Assembly (NCBI GenBank): GCA_034670405.1
Contig: JAXDDX010000166.1
Location: forward strand, 496,001-560,000
Direction: 5' to 3'
Length of the DNA: 64,000 nucleotides
DNA from: Hoplostethus atlanticus
Lineage: Eukaryota > Chordata > Actinopteri > Trachichthyiformes > Trachichthyidae
The notes under the pieces were generated by a model that had not been told where the DNA came from, ran no database searches, and saw only the letters and a list, made by a program, of their open reading frames with translations. Shown piece by piece: positions 1 through 11,352 of the stretch. The number at the start of each line of letters is the position of its first letter. Within the stretch, counting starts at the first letter, position 1. The translations under genes and the position numbers were made by a program.

Positions 1-457
1 TCCATGTCTTCTTATTTGGGGCATCATTGTTAGCCGGGACAGCAGTTAATTTCAAGCTAGATTTTACACCATGAAGTTTGTATTTTAAAAACGACAAAAA
101 CGAGTGAATGTTAAAAAACGGGTTACATACAGCATGCATTAAACAAATGATTGGGGGAAATGTAAACTAGATGTAGACAATAACTCTAAATGACACCGGT
201 ATTCTCCTCTAAATCATCAGCCTCTTTTACATGAGTTATTGTGTATGACCTACCCATGGTGCCACTATTTAAACTTAGATGAATAGCTCTACTTGGATTG
301 ACGGTTTATTAGTGATAATTTGTAGTGAGGAATTGGAATGAATGTCAGCACATTTACAGAGAGTAAAAGGGCCACTTTTCCTAGTGTTAGGCAGCTTTTT
401 AACCACATTGGATACTTCTTCGGTTTGCTCAATGCTCAGTTAACTGATATCACACAC

Positions 458-1869
458 CTGGCTGGTGCAGGCACTCCATAGGTAGACACAGGTACCTAGT
501 CCAACACTGAGGACATTGAGAGAGGACCAGTCCACTAGGTTGAGGTAGAAGTCGTCCTGAAGCTCTGGAGCATCCAGTACTTTGAATGGAATTTTGGAAA
601 TCTTACGTGTTGGTTTCCTTGGCGACCGCAGCAGTTTCTGGCTGCAATGCACAACACATTCATTTATGAATAATAAAAACTACAGATCAGAAGGATGTGA
701 ATATAATGCTTGGTCTTCTCTTAGATCAAAGAGGTAACATTAGAGGAATGACAGCACAAGGAAAGCTTATTACCTGTTGCTACTGACAGGTGATAGGGAA
801 TACGGAGAGACGGCATTGCCATCCTCTTCTGGAAGAGCCCGTTTGGCACTTATGGAATACTATTAAAACACAAACAGATGATTGATGTTGCTTACAAAAG
901 ATGTGTATGATAAACATGATTATCATTTAAAGATGAAAAGGATAATTTTAACATTCCATAGATTAAATAATTTACATGTCAATTACAGTTATGGTAACAT
1001 TTCTTACACTAAAAAGGCTCCTTTTGGCAGGAGTGGAGGGCTGGAGACGGCGGTCTTCTGACTGGGGGTCCTGGACTTTCTCTATGCCTGCTCCTAGCAG
1101 CTCGTTCTTCAGTAGGGCCGAGTAAGCCAGACCATCCGCTAAAGGCAGGAAGAGAGAGAAAGGAACAGCGAAGGAAAAATAAAGAAGAAAGGGGAGATCA
1201 CACTGGATTCACAATCTAATTAAATGCAAACACTGTGTTCCCTTTCCAATTCAATCTTTATCCGTAGCTCTCGAACACCTCTAACGCCGGGGACACACCG
1301 GACGCGGAACGGCGACGAAAGGCGCCGAATGCCGAGGAAAATTCTTTCCGCGCCCATGTTAACCAATGTGGCCGTGCACACTGGCCGCGGAAGGGCGCCG
1401 AATGGCCGCGGCCTGCAGCGACCGTTTCGGCGTCAGGTCTAAGATTTTCTCGATTCGTGAGCGAATGTGTCAAGCTGGGCAGGAAGTCAGACACAGGAAC
1501 GGCATAGAGCATCCGGTCAATTTCCAAAATATAACAAATTTCAAAATAAAACACCCTGATTGATGGTATTTCTGAGTTGTGTCTAAACTTTTACCGTCTG
1601 TGTCTAAACAGAGAGCGAGCGAGAGACGAGCAGGCACACGCACACAAGCAGAAAGAGAGAGATGTATATGTATTATGCATGTGCATTTTAATAGACACCA
1701 TACTACTCAAGTATACATAATGCTTAATAAGTTCTTACTTGTGTTGCCCTGTTACTTGTGGCATGTACTTTCATATTGTTGTAAATGTTGTTCTTTGTCT
1801 GTTCATATACGTTTGCTTTGGCAATATAAGCACTGTTCACTTTTCATGTCACTAAAGCTTCAAATTGAA

Positions 1870-1907
<38 letters not shown>

Positions 1908-1919
1908 GAGCAGGCACAC

Positions 1920-1980
<61 letters not shown>

Positions 1981-2001
1981 GAGGAGCAGGCACACGTACA
2001 A

Positions 2002-2053
<52 letters not shown>

Positions 2054-3727
2054 ATAGAGAGGGGGAGGAAAAGAGACAGACAGATACACAAAGAGAGAGA
2101 CAGAGGGAGGAAGACAGAGAGAATGGGAGAGAGACAGGGAAAGGGAGAGGTAAAAAGGGAGAGATGGGGAGAGAAAGCAAGAGATAGAGAGAGAGAGAGA
2201 CCAAACCCCTACATTGAGAAAACCAGCGGAGATCGGCGCCTTTTGGCGCCGTTCGGTGCCGGTGTGAACAACCAAACTCCTTCTTGCTCATTCGGCGCCG
2301 ATCGCGGCGCTTCCTTTTCTTTCCGCGTCCAGTGTGTCCCCGGCGTCAGGATCACAGAAAAAATTACACTAAGGTTTGTCTAGTCCTTATCTCCAGTTTC
2401 CACGAGCCTCCCTAGGCTTTGTAAACTAGAGAAGGTCAAACTATCAAGTTTGACAGGAACAGACAGACAGATACCAGTAGAAATAATCTGAAAAAGCGAA
2501 CAAGACTACACTCACACAAAATACACAGATACAATAGAAAGGCATATCAGTATCTCACGATAAAAGTGGATTGGTTACCTTTATTACTATCTGTGGTGCC
2601 ATCTTTGGTTTTCCTGTTCTGATTGTGCGACTTCTCAATTTCCTATGTCAGGGAAACAACAATTATGAAAAACATTCTCAACCAAGTCTTACAAACCCAG
2701 GTATATGTAAAAAAAACGAATTATAGACAAGTAAAAGAAGAATGTTTGTGGATAATGTCATGCGTTTCCTTATGAACCATAAAGTAACACATTCATCTTG
2801 AAGCTTGAATCTTGAAAAGAGCAGGAGATTTAGCAGGAGTTTAAATTCCAGGGTGCATTGCAAGAGACTCACATTGATGCGGTGGAAGTTGACACTCCAG
2901 TTGGCACCAGCCCGGGAGGGAATGAAACGGTCGCCATGCTTGCTGGGGGAGGACAGCGGGGAACTGGTGGGAGTCAGAGCTTGCACTGTTCCTATGGCCT
3001 TCTACACAAGGGAGGAGAGGAGAGACCATCTCTGACCGGGAACCACACACAAACAGGCCTTGGACACTGATTTGAGATCAAAACAGGAAGACATTGAAGT
3101 GGCAGATTGGGTGTTTGTGTGAGGTGTCAAGACCAGGAGGCGGCATTCACAAAAGCTCATCATTTGGTCACTGAAGTCTTGTTTTCACCCAACAACAGTA
3201 ATACCACCAAATGACAGAGATTGGCTTGTTGAACCGTTTCTGCTCCCAACACTGTGGCACCCCCTCCCCACCCACATTAATTATTTTGCCAGTTTTGAAC
3301 CCTCTTTGGGACAAGCTAGTATCACACTATTGTCAAACTAATGACTAAAAAGAAAACCCTTGTCCCAAGGCTAGATGCAGCACTTTCATTGCAGTTTTGT
3401 TTATATGTATTACTTAAAGAGGAAATATAGCTACCATTACTGTTAGACCAACTATATAAATCTTTAGCCTATAGAATTAATTGAAGTGCTATATTATAAC
3501 GTCACTATGAGGATGTCTGAACATAACCCTATGTCCATAACATGTCAGGGAAGAAAAACAAAATACAAAATAACACTTGTGAATAAATAAATAAAGAGTG
3601 CTTTTCAGTCCATAGGGGATACATCAGACAATGTGGAAAGGGTCCTTTATTCACTTACTATAGGGCTTGCATTCTCGTTTTGGATGTTGATCTGCCTCAG
3701 CAGCCTGCACTCATAGTCCTGGTCCAT
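458..3727 (-). CDS. fzr1: Fizzy-related protein 1 (Cdh1), APC/C co-activator; N-terminal 221 residues, partial
   Basis: Co-activator of the anaphase-promoting complex that recruits D-box and KEN-box substrates in late mitosis and G1. Six coding exons on the minus strand join in frame: 3727-3659 (starts MDQDYECRLLRQ), 3001-2873, 2642-2579, 1138-1008, 859-774 and 641-458. The C-box DRFIPSR is at about residues 47-53, followed by GANWSVNFHRIN. The segment with DGLAYSALLKNELLGAGIEK and the SPRKPTRKISKIPFKVLDAP stretch match vertebrate FZR1. Several SP/TP sites (SSPSK, STPAK, SPYSLSP, RSPRKP) are plausible CDK inhibitory sites, as known for the family. The last visible exon ends after ...LWSACTSQ, just inside the WD40 propeller, with a GTGTGT donor; the remaining propeller and C-terminal IR tail lie beyond base 1. 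The start of exon 2 could be 3001 or 2998 (both in frame). Bases 1-457 are intron. Whether this is the a or b teleost copy cannot be told. Confidence 0.95.
1281..2349. mobile_element. Non-autonomous TIR DNA transposon in an fzr1 intron, holding GA arrays
   Basis: The 29-bp ends 1281-1309 and 2321-2349 are inverted copies with 27 of 29 matches (core GCCGGGGACACAC). Both arms are GC rich and are followed by subterminal copies of GGCGCCGAAT; a further related segment lies at 1364-1437. The interior has no transposase and is mostly simple repeat. No clear target-site duplication was found, so the superfamily is not assigned. It sits in the intron between 2579 and 1138 of fzr1. Confidence 0.65.
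1615..2200. repeat. (GA)n arrays with an interspersed 20-odd-bp minisatellite unit
   Basis: Long pure GA runs lie at about 1873-1906, 1923-1977 and 2003-2050. Each is preceded by a variant of GAGCAGGCACACGCA, also seen near 1627, so the array grew by duplicating a compound unit. The long open frames across it on both strands are low complexity (alternating Arg-Glu or Ser-Leu) and are not genes. Confidence 0.9.
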
Positions 3728-4660
3728 GATAACTAAAGACAGAATAAGACTGGTCATTAATCAACGCAATAATCAAATCATCTTGCAATTTACTGAATCG
3801 TTAGTATGTAATAGTTAGTTAGTAATGAAAAGTTAGTAACATAAACTGACATACTTGTTAACTATGATTTGTTCTGGGCAATAAGATTAGCTGTCTAACA
3901 ACTGATCTGTCTGAGAACACATGATATCTTTACCAGCAATGCAGTGTTGATTTCTGCTATTACCAAATAGCTACTATTGTGCTCTAACTACTAGACGTAG
4001 ACGGCTAACTACAAGACAGCTTACTGAGTTAATAATACTCAGGCTGGTTGACTGACTAGTCGACTAATTTTATACTTTAAATCCACTTGCCTAAAAGCAA
4101 ACTGGGCAATGACATTGCAGTGCACACGATTAGATGTGAGTCGGCTCAGTCTACTTCTTCCAACAACACTTGGATTATCTTGAAACCCGTTTGTGTACTA
4201 TGACTGTAAAGTCACACTAAAGCCAGGTCGCTGCTGTGTTGATTTCATGCAACATTTGCGCGTGAAAAACGTTCAGTTACCGAACCACATTGAGCGACCA
4301 TTTATCAAGTATCTAACAGACCTTTAATTGTAACAGTGAAAATAAACAAAGACCGGGCAACTCGATCGTGCATCAAATAGGCTAATGTTAGCCTTCTTCG
4401 GTGAACTAACGTAAGCTAACGCTAGCTACCTGGCTAATACATTAGCAACATTGTTGGTCCACAGTCAATAATTACATGAAAACGTACCGTCCACCGTTAA
4501 ACTCTTCCCGTTACGTACCGTTGACTAGTGTATCTTACCGGTGTCGATTCCTGTTAAAGATTTGCTGTTTTATATGTTTTATTCCCAAATGGTAGTAAAC
4601 TAAATACAAATGTTTTCTTTTACCGAACGTTCAATTGGGGTTCGCTAAGGACCATGGGAA
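3728..4660 (-). other. fzr1 5' UTR intron and probable first non-coding exon
   Basis: On the minus strand an acceptor (CTTTAG) lies a few bases before the fzr1 ATG, so a leader intron is likely. Possible donors for a non-coding first exon are near 4541 (CACCG then GTAAGA) and near 4490 (GTACGT). Neither is proven. No coding sequence is seen in this stretch. Confidence 0.4.
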
Positions 4661-4672
4661 GGAAGTGACGTC
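4661..4672 (+). promoter_or_regulatory. ETS-CRE composite site in the probable fzr1 promoter
   Basis: GGAAGTGACGTC combines an ETS core with an ATF/CREB half-palindrome. It lies about 120 bp upstream, in minus orientation, of the most likely first-exon donor of fzr1. Such sites are common in CpG-type housekeeping promoters. Function is inferred. Confidence 0.4.
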
Positions 4673-7053
4673 GCCGTTTTTGAATCACACATTTTGCGTT
4701 GCTAAGGAAACGCCACTCAGAATGATTTACTGTTCTATTTACTGTACTTCTTTGCTCAGTCTCTAAACGGAAAACTGCCACCATATCTCTTTGAGCAGCA
4801 GAAGATATAATAAAACATTTCGACATTGACACAGCCAAGCTGGCTAATATACACTTACTGCAACATTGTACCGTTTGCTACAGTGTTCAAAAACTGATGG
4901 ATCAAGCATCTCCTAGACTAGAGCTTGGCTTTGGTCTGAAATATGAGACCGGCCCAACCCAAGCCCCCAACATTTTCAGTCAAACTCAAACTCCTCCTGA
5001 GCTTTAATCAAGAATAAGAATCAAGACACAGTGTATGGCAACGTGGGGCTCGATTATCTCAGATAGTTGGCAATGTCAATGGGAGAGGTGCAACAGGGTA
5101 TTATTAGCAGTGTCATATTCAGTCTTATATGTGCTGGATAAAATGAAGTTGCAGCCATTTTGACATTATGATTTCATGCTGATTGACAGTATCATTAAGA
5201 TGGCCATGTTTAAATATGTTAAATCATTTTAGAAATTGCAATATTTTGGTGTTACTAAATGTTTTGATTCTTGGTAACAGATCACACACTCTTCATGTTA
5301 CTTTATCTCTGAAATGGCTTTTATTAGAAAACAAAATCAATCTTAATAGAACTGGATGATGGCAATGAAATGTATATAATCTGACATTAAGTAAAAATAC
5401 AAAGATTGAATTCCATGTGCAAAGGCTTGAAAATAAAGAAACATTTAACAACAAATCCTCCTCTTTGTGGGTAGAATTCTGACCAAAGAAATAAATTGTT
5501 TACTGTTTTGCAGAATACAACGATGCCTTGTAGTGTGTAATATGGCTGGGGAAAATTTGAAATCTACAATGACAAATTTTATCTGCAAGCCAAGACTGAC
5601 AAATACGTTGGTGTCCTATTTTAAAGGACATCTAAAAATTTGCTCAACAATGGTCCAACAACAATTTACCTATAAGAATTTGATTCAAAGTGCCACAGAG
5701 TAGGTACAGTAGGTTCAAGTAATTGAGTGAAATTCTATCAAAAGCCTAAATACACAGTTAAGAACTGTTAAATGTGCAAAACTATAGATCTTTAAAAAAT
5801 AGTATTTCAAATGGACTGAATGATAAACAAATAATGGGCTAGCTAAAAATCTTCTTTCTCATAAACAAGAAGGGAGTAAAATGTGTGGCTCAACTCGGCA
5901 GGTAAAGGGCCCACGCAATTCGTATCAGGACAGTAATAGTGCATTGCCAAAGGTCTTCTAAAGTGGACAGGGATTCTAATAATGTAAAACCTCTTCACAC
6001 ACTGCAATTACTGGCTCACACTAGAGGTCCACAAACTCCTGGATTGCTCCTTGCTTAAAGCATAATTCTGGTTATTTTCAACCTGGGCCTTATTTAACAA
6101 TTTCTTTCCATCATGCTGATCGATTCAGATCAAAATTTCATCAATTACGTCACTGCACAGCTCTGCATACCCCTCAGTTTGCAGGGAGTGCTGCAAACCA
6201 ACGGGGCAAAAGGAAACTCAAAAAGTCAAACCTAAAACCCCCCTCGTATGTGCAAGACATACAGGCATTGTCGCCAGCATGTGTGAGCAATGTGTGTCAA
6301 ATAGACTAACTGAAATGGCATGTGATAATTGATAATCACAGCTATCTAAAAGACAAATATAACTACAGTGTGAGTGTTATTGTGTTGAAAGGGCATAGTG
6401 GCTTTTTGGGTACAAATGAAGTAAGTGAAGTAAAATAAGGCCCAGGTTGAAAATAACTGGAATTATCCTTTAACTTACTCATGTTCATAGTATTGTAATT
6501 CCTGAACAACAAACACAACCCTAGCTCTTCAGCAGTACTTGGGAACAGAGACTTACATCATCACATTATTTGAGAATACAGCAAGTATATGACTAGTAGA
6601 AATTATAATATAAAACATATTTACTATACAAATAATAGAGTCAATCATCTAATCAAGGCAAAGTGTGAAAATGATACAGAACAATGGCATGTAAAATGTC
6701 AGAAATTACACAAAGTACAGTGTTGTGTTTTCTATGGCCCAACTTCACGTGTAATGGCTGACAACCACATGATAGAGAAATCCTTTCATCACTTTATATG
6801 GGCTCAAATAACCTACTACAATATCTGAATAAGGATCTTTGTACATTGAGCAAAACTCAATATACTCAAAATTAAGACAGTGAAGATCTGAAAAGCTACA
6901 GCGTATGTGATAAGGCCATGATTGGTGCGGTGTGATCATTGGAATGGGAAGACAAAAAAGGGAATTTGGTAGAAATTGGTAGATAGCTAAGAGTCTTGAA
7001 GTGTAGTGACAAGGGAAGAAAATAAAGTGTATCTAGACATGGGAGAAGCTGGG
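4673..7053. other. Intergenic DNA between fzr1 and plekhj1
   Basis: AT-rich sequence with no ORF that looks like a gene. It contains the TTAA-flanked MITE described separately and the 3' flank of plekhj1. Nothing else is recognised. Confidence 0.6.
6055..6473. mobile_element. MITE with about 41-bp inverted ends and TTAA at both borders
   Basis: The sequence 6055-6096 reappears inverted at 6433-6473 with only a few mismatches (core TTTTCAACCTGGGCCTTATT). Both outer ends are TTAA, the target site of piggyBac-type elements. The interior has no transposase ORF. Assignment to piggyBac rests only on the TTAA borders. Confidence 0.65.
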
Positions 7054-8914
7054 CTACATTGAAGAGGTATCTTTAGGCATGAGTTGCAGACCATTGCTGA
7101 CCTGGAAGCGAGTTTCATCTGATATACCATACTGCTCCAAGGGGTCCTGGGGAGAAAGCAGACGGTGAGTAAAGGCTGTAAGTGGCACATACACTCCCAG
7201 GATTAGGGGTGTGATTCACACTGCAGACGCTCCTTGTAAAATGTATGCACTCGTGACACTGTGAGGTGCTTTGTATAGAAGCACCAACCATATGGCATGT
7301 ATTATGATAAGCTGTTGTGATGGATCTCACCTTGCCAGTCAGCCTGTGGATTTCAGTGCGATAGAATATAAGGTTCTTCCTCATGAACTCATAACTGAAA
7401 GAGAGGACAAGTAGATGTGACACTTGAAGAAAAGTCTAGACACATAATATCTAAAAGCAAAACTATAGCCCACAAAAGCAAAGCTATAATCCTTTGGAGT
7501 CGAACATGACATGCAGCTTACATTTCTTCATATGACCTTGAATTTTAAATCAATCGAACAGCAAGCAAACCCAATTTCGGCATTACTGAGGTAAAAATCT
7601 ATTCTTCATGGCTCCCCAGGGCCTACATGTCTGCTGCACTGAGTGTGAGGAAACAATCCTACCTGGCCTTGATGATGGAGTCTATCCACTCCACACACTG
7701 CTCTTCAGAGTCACACTCAAACAGATACTTCCTCTCTGCCTCATCTAGAAATGCTACAAACACACACATATACATCAATAAGCCTAGAATTACTCAGAAA
7801 TAATTAACAACCAAATACACAAGCTTTAGAATCAGTATACTGTTCATATTTACCCATTTTTTAAAGCCAAATAAAATGTATTTAGGAAATTGATGAGACA
7901 ATGTGAGATCTGTATATGCATAGAAAGTGACTGCCAAGGCTCAGGGGTGGGATCATCAACACATGCATAGCTTCGGGAAATCAATGCCTACTTCAGCATA
8001 GTTCAAGTTGTGATATGAAATTAGGAGTACTGGATTCCATTAAAATTGTCTATTGCTGTTAGGTGACGGATTCACAATGCATTTTATACACCGTGCTGCC
8101 TGAATAGACCTGCTTACTCTACAAAACACAATTCAAGTAAGCTTACTCATCGCCACTGACAAAGAACTTGAACACAATCACTCAGTGAGAAACTGGGTTA
8201 GTCTTGTGAATGTGAAAAGGGGAGGCAACTCTGAAGATGGCTCACCAATCGAGAAGGCCTGGCTGTCCTCCCTCTCTACCCGGCACTGCTCCAGTAGCAA
8301 AGCTCCAAGCGGCTGACAAATAAATGATGATTAAAAAGAATGTAGTGTATTTGTTTACTTTACAGGAAATTAGTTTGCTTAATAACGAGGAACAGTGTAT
8401 AAAACACATACATGGACAAACCATATGGTGTAACGCCTTATATATAAATATATATATAGTGCACGACAGATGTGTGCTCTACTAAGCAAGTACCGTTTGA
8501 CTTACCTCCTCCTCATCAGTCCGGAAATAGAAGAGGAAGTTAACAACCAGTTTCACCAGCCTCTTCTTTACAACTGTATGATGACAATAAGGAATCATAT
8601 TAAAACACATTTGCCAATTACAAAACATACGGAGTACACTACTGTTACATAGATGATAGCTGAGGTGAACACACCCTGTTCTGGTTCTAATGCTTTGTTT
8701 CTATCGGTCAATGGTCCTAACATTTAGTTAGTTTCAGCCCAAAACATGAAACGGAAGTAAGTATGAAAAAGAGCATGCCAGCAGGTTAGTTGTGAATCAT
8801 TAGGTATCAAGCCAGGCTACCATCTCCTTTCTTGGGTCCTCGCATCCCCAGCTCGGCTGCCCTTTCTGAAGGTTGGCGACTGAGCGAGACGAGCTCCTTC
8901 TCGTTGAAACGCAT
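7054..8914 (-). CDS. plekhj1: Pleckstrin homology domain-containing family J member 1
   Basis: Six minus-strand exons join in frame to 158 aa: 8914-8821, 8573-8506, 8312-8246, 7753-7663, 7394-7331 and 7146-7054 (stop TAG). The protein begins MRFNEKELVSLSRQPSERAA and contains RGPKKGD. A PH-type fold follows (RLVKLVVNFLFYFRTDEEE, then RKYLFECDSEEQCVEW near the C-terminal helix), and then YEFMRKNLIFYRTEIHRLTGKD. All splice sites are GT-AG and all phases agree. The family is about 150 aa and single-domain; its cellular role is poorly defined, with phosphoinositide or membrane binding presumed from the PH domain. The C-terminus, GLQLMPKDTSSM, is slightly longer than I recall for mammals. It is head to head with sf3a2, as in human. 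Confidence 0.93.
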
Positions 8915-9400
8915 CACGACCACTGACGTAGTATACAGTTTGAAGACACTCGGATACTTTGGCTACGCTTGAGCCATTTTCCCTGTCACAATTCGCTGCC
9001 TCACTATCTGATCTTTTCGAAATGTGCTGGGCTGTGGCTCGTCATTGCTGCGGTCAAATAATTCAGTGAAGTCGTCCTGTTTCACTGACAACCTACAAGG
9101 TGGACACTCCTCCGACTGTGACACTCCTCACTAGCACCAGGAACCAGGAATAGTACGGTGGGCGTTAGGGGCCAAACCAATAGAACAAATGATTACATGT
9201 CTTGTAACATGTATTTTATATCTGGTCAGCATGTAGCTTCCTAAGTTGGCAGCAAGTCATTAGAACTTAAATGTATGTAATAGTCTTGTGCTACACAGTA
9301 AACTAGTAAAACGTGCATGTAATGCCACTATTTTGTAAAAAGTGACGATCATTATCAATAAAGTTATACAAAATGTTGCGCATGCGCACTATCAATTACA
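8915..9400. promoter_or_regulatory. Shared promoter region of plekhj1 (minus) and sf3a2 (plus)
   Basis: Only about 500 bp separate the plekhj1 start codon from the first sf3a2 exon, so the two divergent genes probably share a promoter. The stretch has a CCAAT motif near 9177 and the NRF1 palindrome at 9377-9388. No TATA box is obvious. The transcription starts are not known. Confidence 0.55.
9377..9388 (+). promoter_or_regulatory. Perfect NRF1 palindrome
   Basis: TGCGCATGCGCA matches the NRF1 consensus exactly and is self-complementary, so it can serve both directions. It lies just before the sf3a2 first-exon donor at 9433 and about 460 bp from the plekhj1 ATG. Confidence 0.6.
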
Positions 9401-9432
9401 TGGACGGTCCTGATCCTAACGTCGTGGAGTTG

Positions 9433-11352
9433 GTAAGTGTTTTGGAGAAAGAACATAGTTTATAAGAGATAGCTATTGCATGTTTGTTGTTTTATCGTAT
9501 AGCGGATTTGAATATGTACCACGTGTAAACAGTTAGCTATTTTAAATACGTATTGATAATTCCTATTGTTAAAATCATACCGTATTACTAACGTTCGTTA
9601 GCTTAGCATTAGCATTGCCAGTATGAACTCAGTCAAAGATACTTACTGCGGTCTGTTTAGGCTAATCTTTTAGCGATCAGATAAAGATTATTTATGTAAC
9701 TTAGTTTTATAAAACTTACGTATTTGTTGTAGTAAATTGACTCAAGACATCTCTGGCAAAACCAGCCTGCCATTACCCTGTTCCTCTACTGTTCTGTTTC
9801 AGTAATTAGACGGAAACCCTGTGTTGCTGGTGAATAGAGATAGCCAGACCCTCCATTCTGAGCTGGAGTCGCACTTGAATCGTGATGATTTTTAAAAGAT
9901 AAAAGGCAGACTATCAGTTATAGGTATACATACGGGTTTATGAATTCTAGAACTTATTTATCTCTTTCGTAACATTCGCATCCCTATAAAATTGTAATGC
10001 TCAAATGTGCAATTTGCAATTTGAAAAGTGAGTCTATATGATAAACTCGTTCAATCTGAGCATTAAAACAAATCATTCGTACAGTCAAATTAAAATGAAA
10101 TCTGTATTGGTGTAATTTTGACAGCACAGCTGGATCAGTAATTTCAGTCTGCACATAGTGCTGTATTGTTCTTTATAACATGTTTGCAGTGGATTTGTGC
10201 AACAACCAGGGATTGAAAGAGTACCAGTATATCTTACTGAAGTAGAAATCAGTTACAGGTGTAAAAAACTACTTAAGTAAAAGTATAGATTAGCTCATTT
10301 TAAATTTACGCAGAATATAATATCCTGGGCTACTTGAAAAAACCTTGTTACACATAGGATAAAGGATGAGAGAACATAGTTCAAACTAGGTTCTTTTAAT
10401 TGAAAGAAAACTCTCACTCTCATCAACTCCTATTTTTTTTTCCATTTTAACTTACCCATTTACTTTCCCTCTCTCATCAACCCCCTTGGTGCAAAACAGT
10501 TGCTGTGGATACATTTAATAGTGTGCAGTACCCCCACATGAAATGCAGGTTGAAGACAGAATGACAAAGGCCACATGAAAGTATGGTGCATACTTGGCGT
10601 GGATGTGCTGTGGAGAGTGCAGTCAGTTGAAGCATTAATCTGTCCTCCCACAACTGCTACACTGATTATTGTTTACTCTCTGTAAATTCATTGTTGTTAT
10701 TGTACATTTTTAGAGACTTCTCTGAGTGTTCTGAAAATAAGATTTTAATATGAATGTCATTATATGATCTCATTTTTTTGAAAAGAAATCCCTATTATTC
10801 AATAATGTACTACTTGTACTACTAATGTACTGATGTTTCTTTAGCTATGAGCTATCTATCTAACTAGCTAACATACAACCAGGCAAATGCAAAGAAACAA
10901 CACTGTAGCTGAATGCGGGGCTTTTTGATTAATGTTAACTAAGCTACTATCAATACATTTGAGTATTAAATGTTACAGTCAGTTAACTTAACATTGCCTA
11001 CATCTGCTTGCACAGCTTTGCTGCAAATACAATTTGTGGTTGGCGAGTTTCTAATTAAGTGCTTATGGAGAGCTTACAAAATTGGCACAATGTAGCTAAT
11101 GGATGTGATTTAAATACTTTTGTCCAAACCTACTTAACTGACTTTGAAAAAAGACTTACAAGTGCATGAAAAAGCTACTCAGTTACACTTATGAGAGTAA
11201 ATGTAGTTGTTACTTTCACCTTTGGTAACAGTGTATCTTTTATTTTTCCCAGGGTATCAGACAGAGTTTGCTTTGAGTGTTTGTAACTGTCCAGTGTTGA
11301 CTGTGCAAGTGAGTGTGGGTGTGTCTGTGTTTGAGTCCATCAACCTGCAAAG
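9433..11352 (+). other. sf3a2 leader intron
   Basis: A strong donor GTAAGT follows 9432. Possible acceptors are near 11253 (TTTTCCCAG) and directly before the ATG at 11353 (GCAAAG). The interior is AT rich with no coding sequence and contains a probable MITE. Confidence 0.5.
10230..11225. mobile_element. Probable degraded hAT-like MITE in the sf3a2 leader intron
   Basis: The left side has ACTACTTAAGTAAAAGTA. The right side, read in reverse, begins GGTGAAAGTAACAACTACAT and continues as a threonine-codon-like TTTACTC motif. This pair resembles a common teleost non-autonomous family. The borders are degraded and no duplication was confirmed. Confidence 0.3.

Noticed and set aside
1579-2291. Long ORFs on both strands in the GA arrays (up to 202 aa)
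   Set aside because: Arg-Glu or Ser-Leu low complexity from (GA)n; lies in an fzr1 intron.
4620-4838. 72-aa minus ORF starting MAVSMSKCF at the fzr1 promoter
   Set aside because: Spans the ETS-CRE site; more likely promoter DNA than coding.
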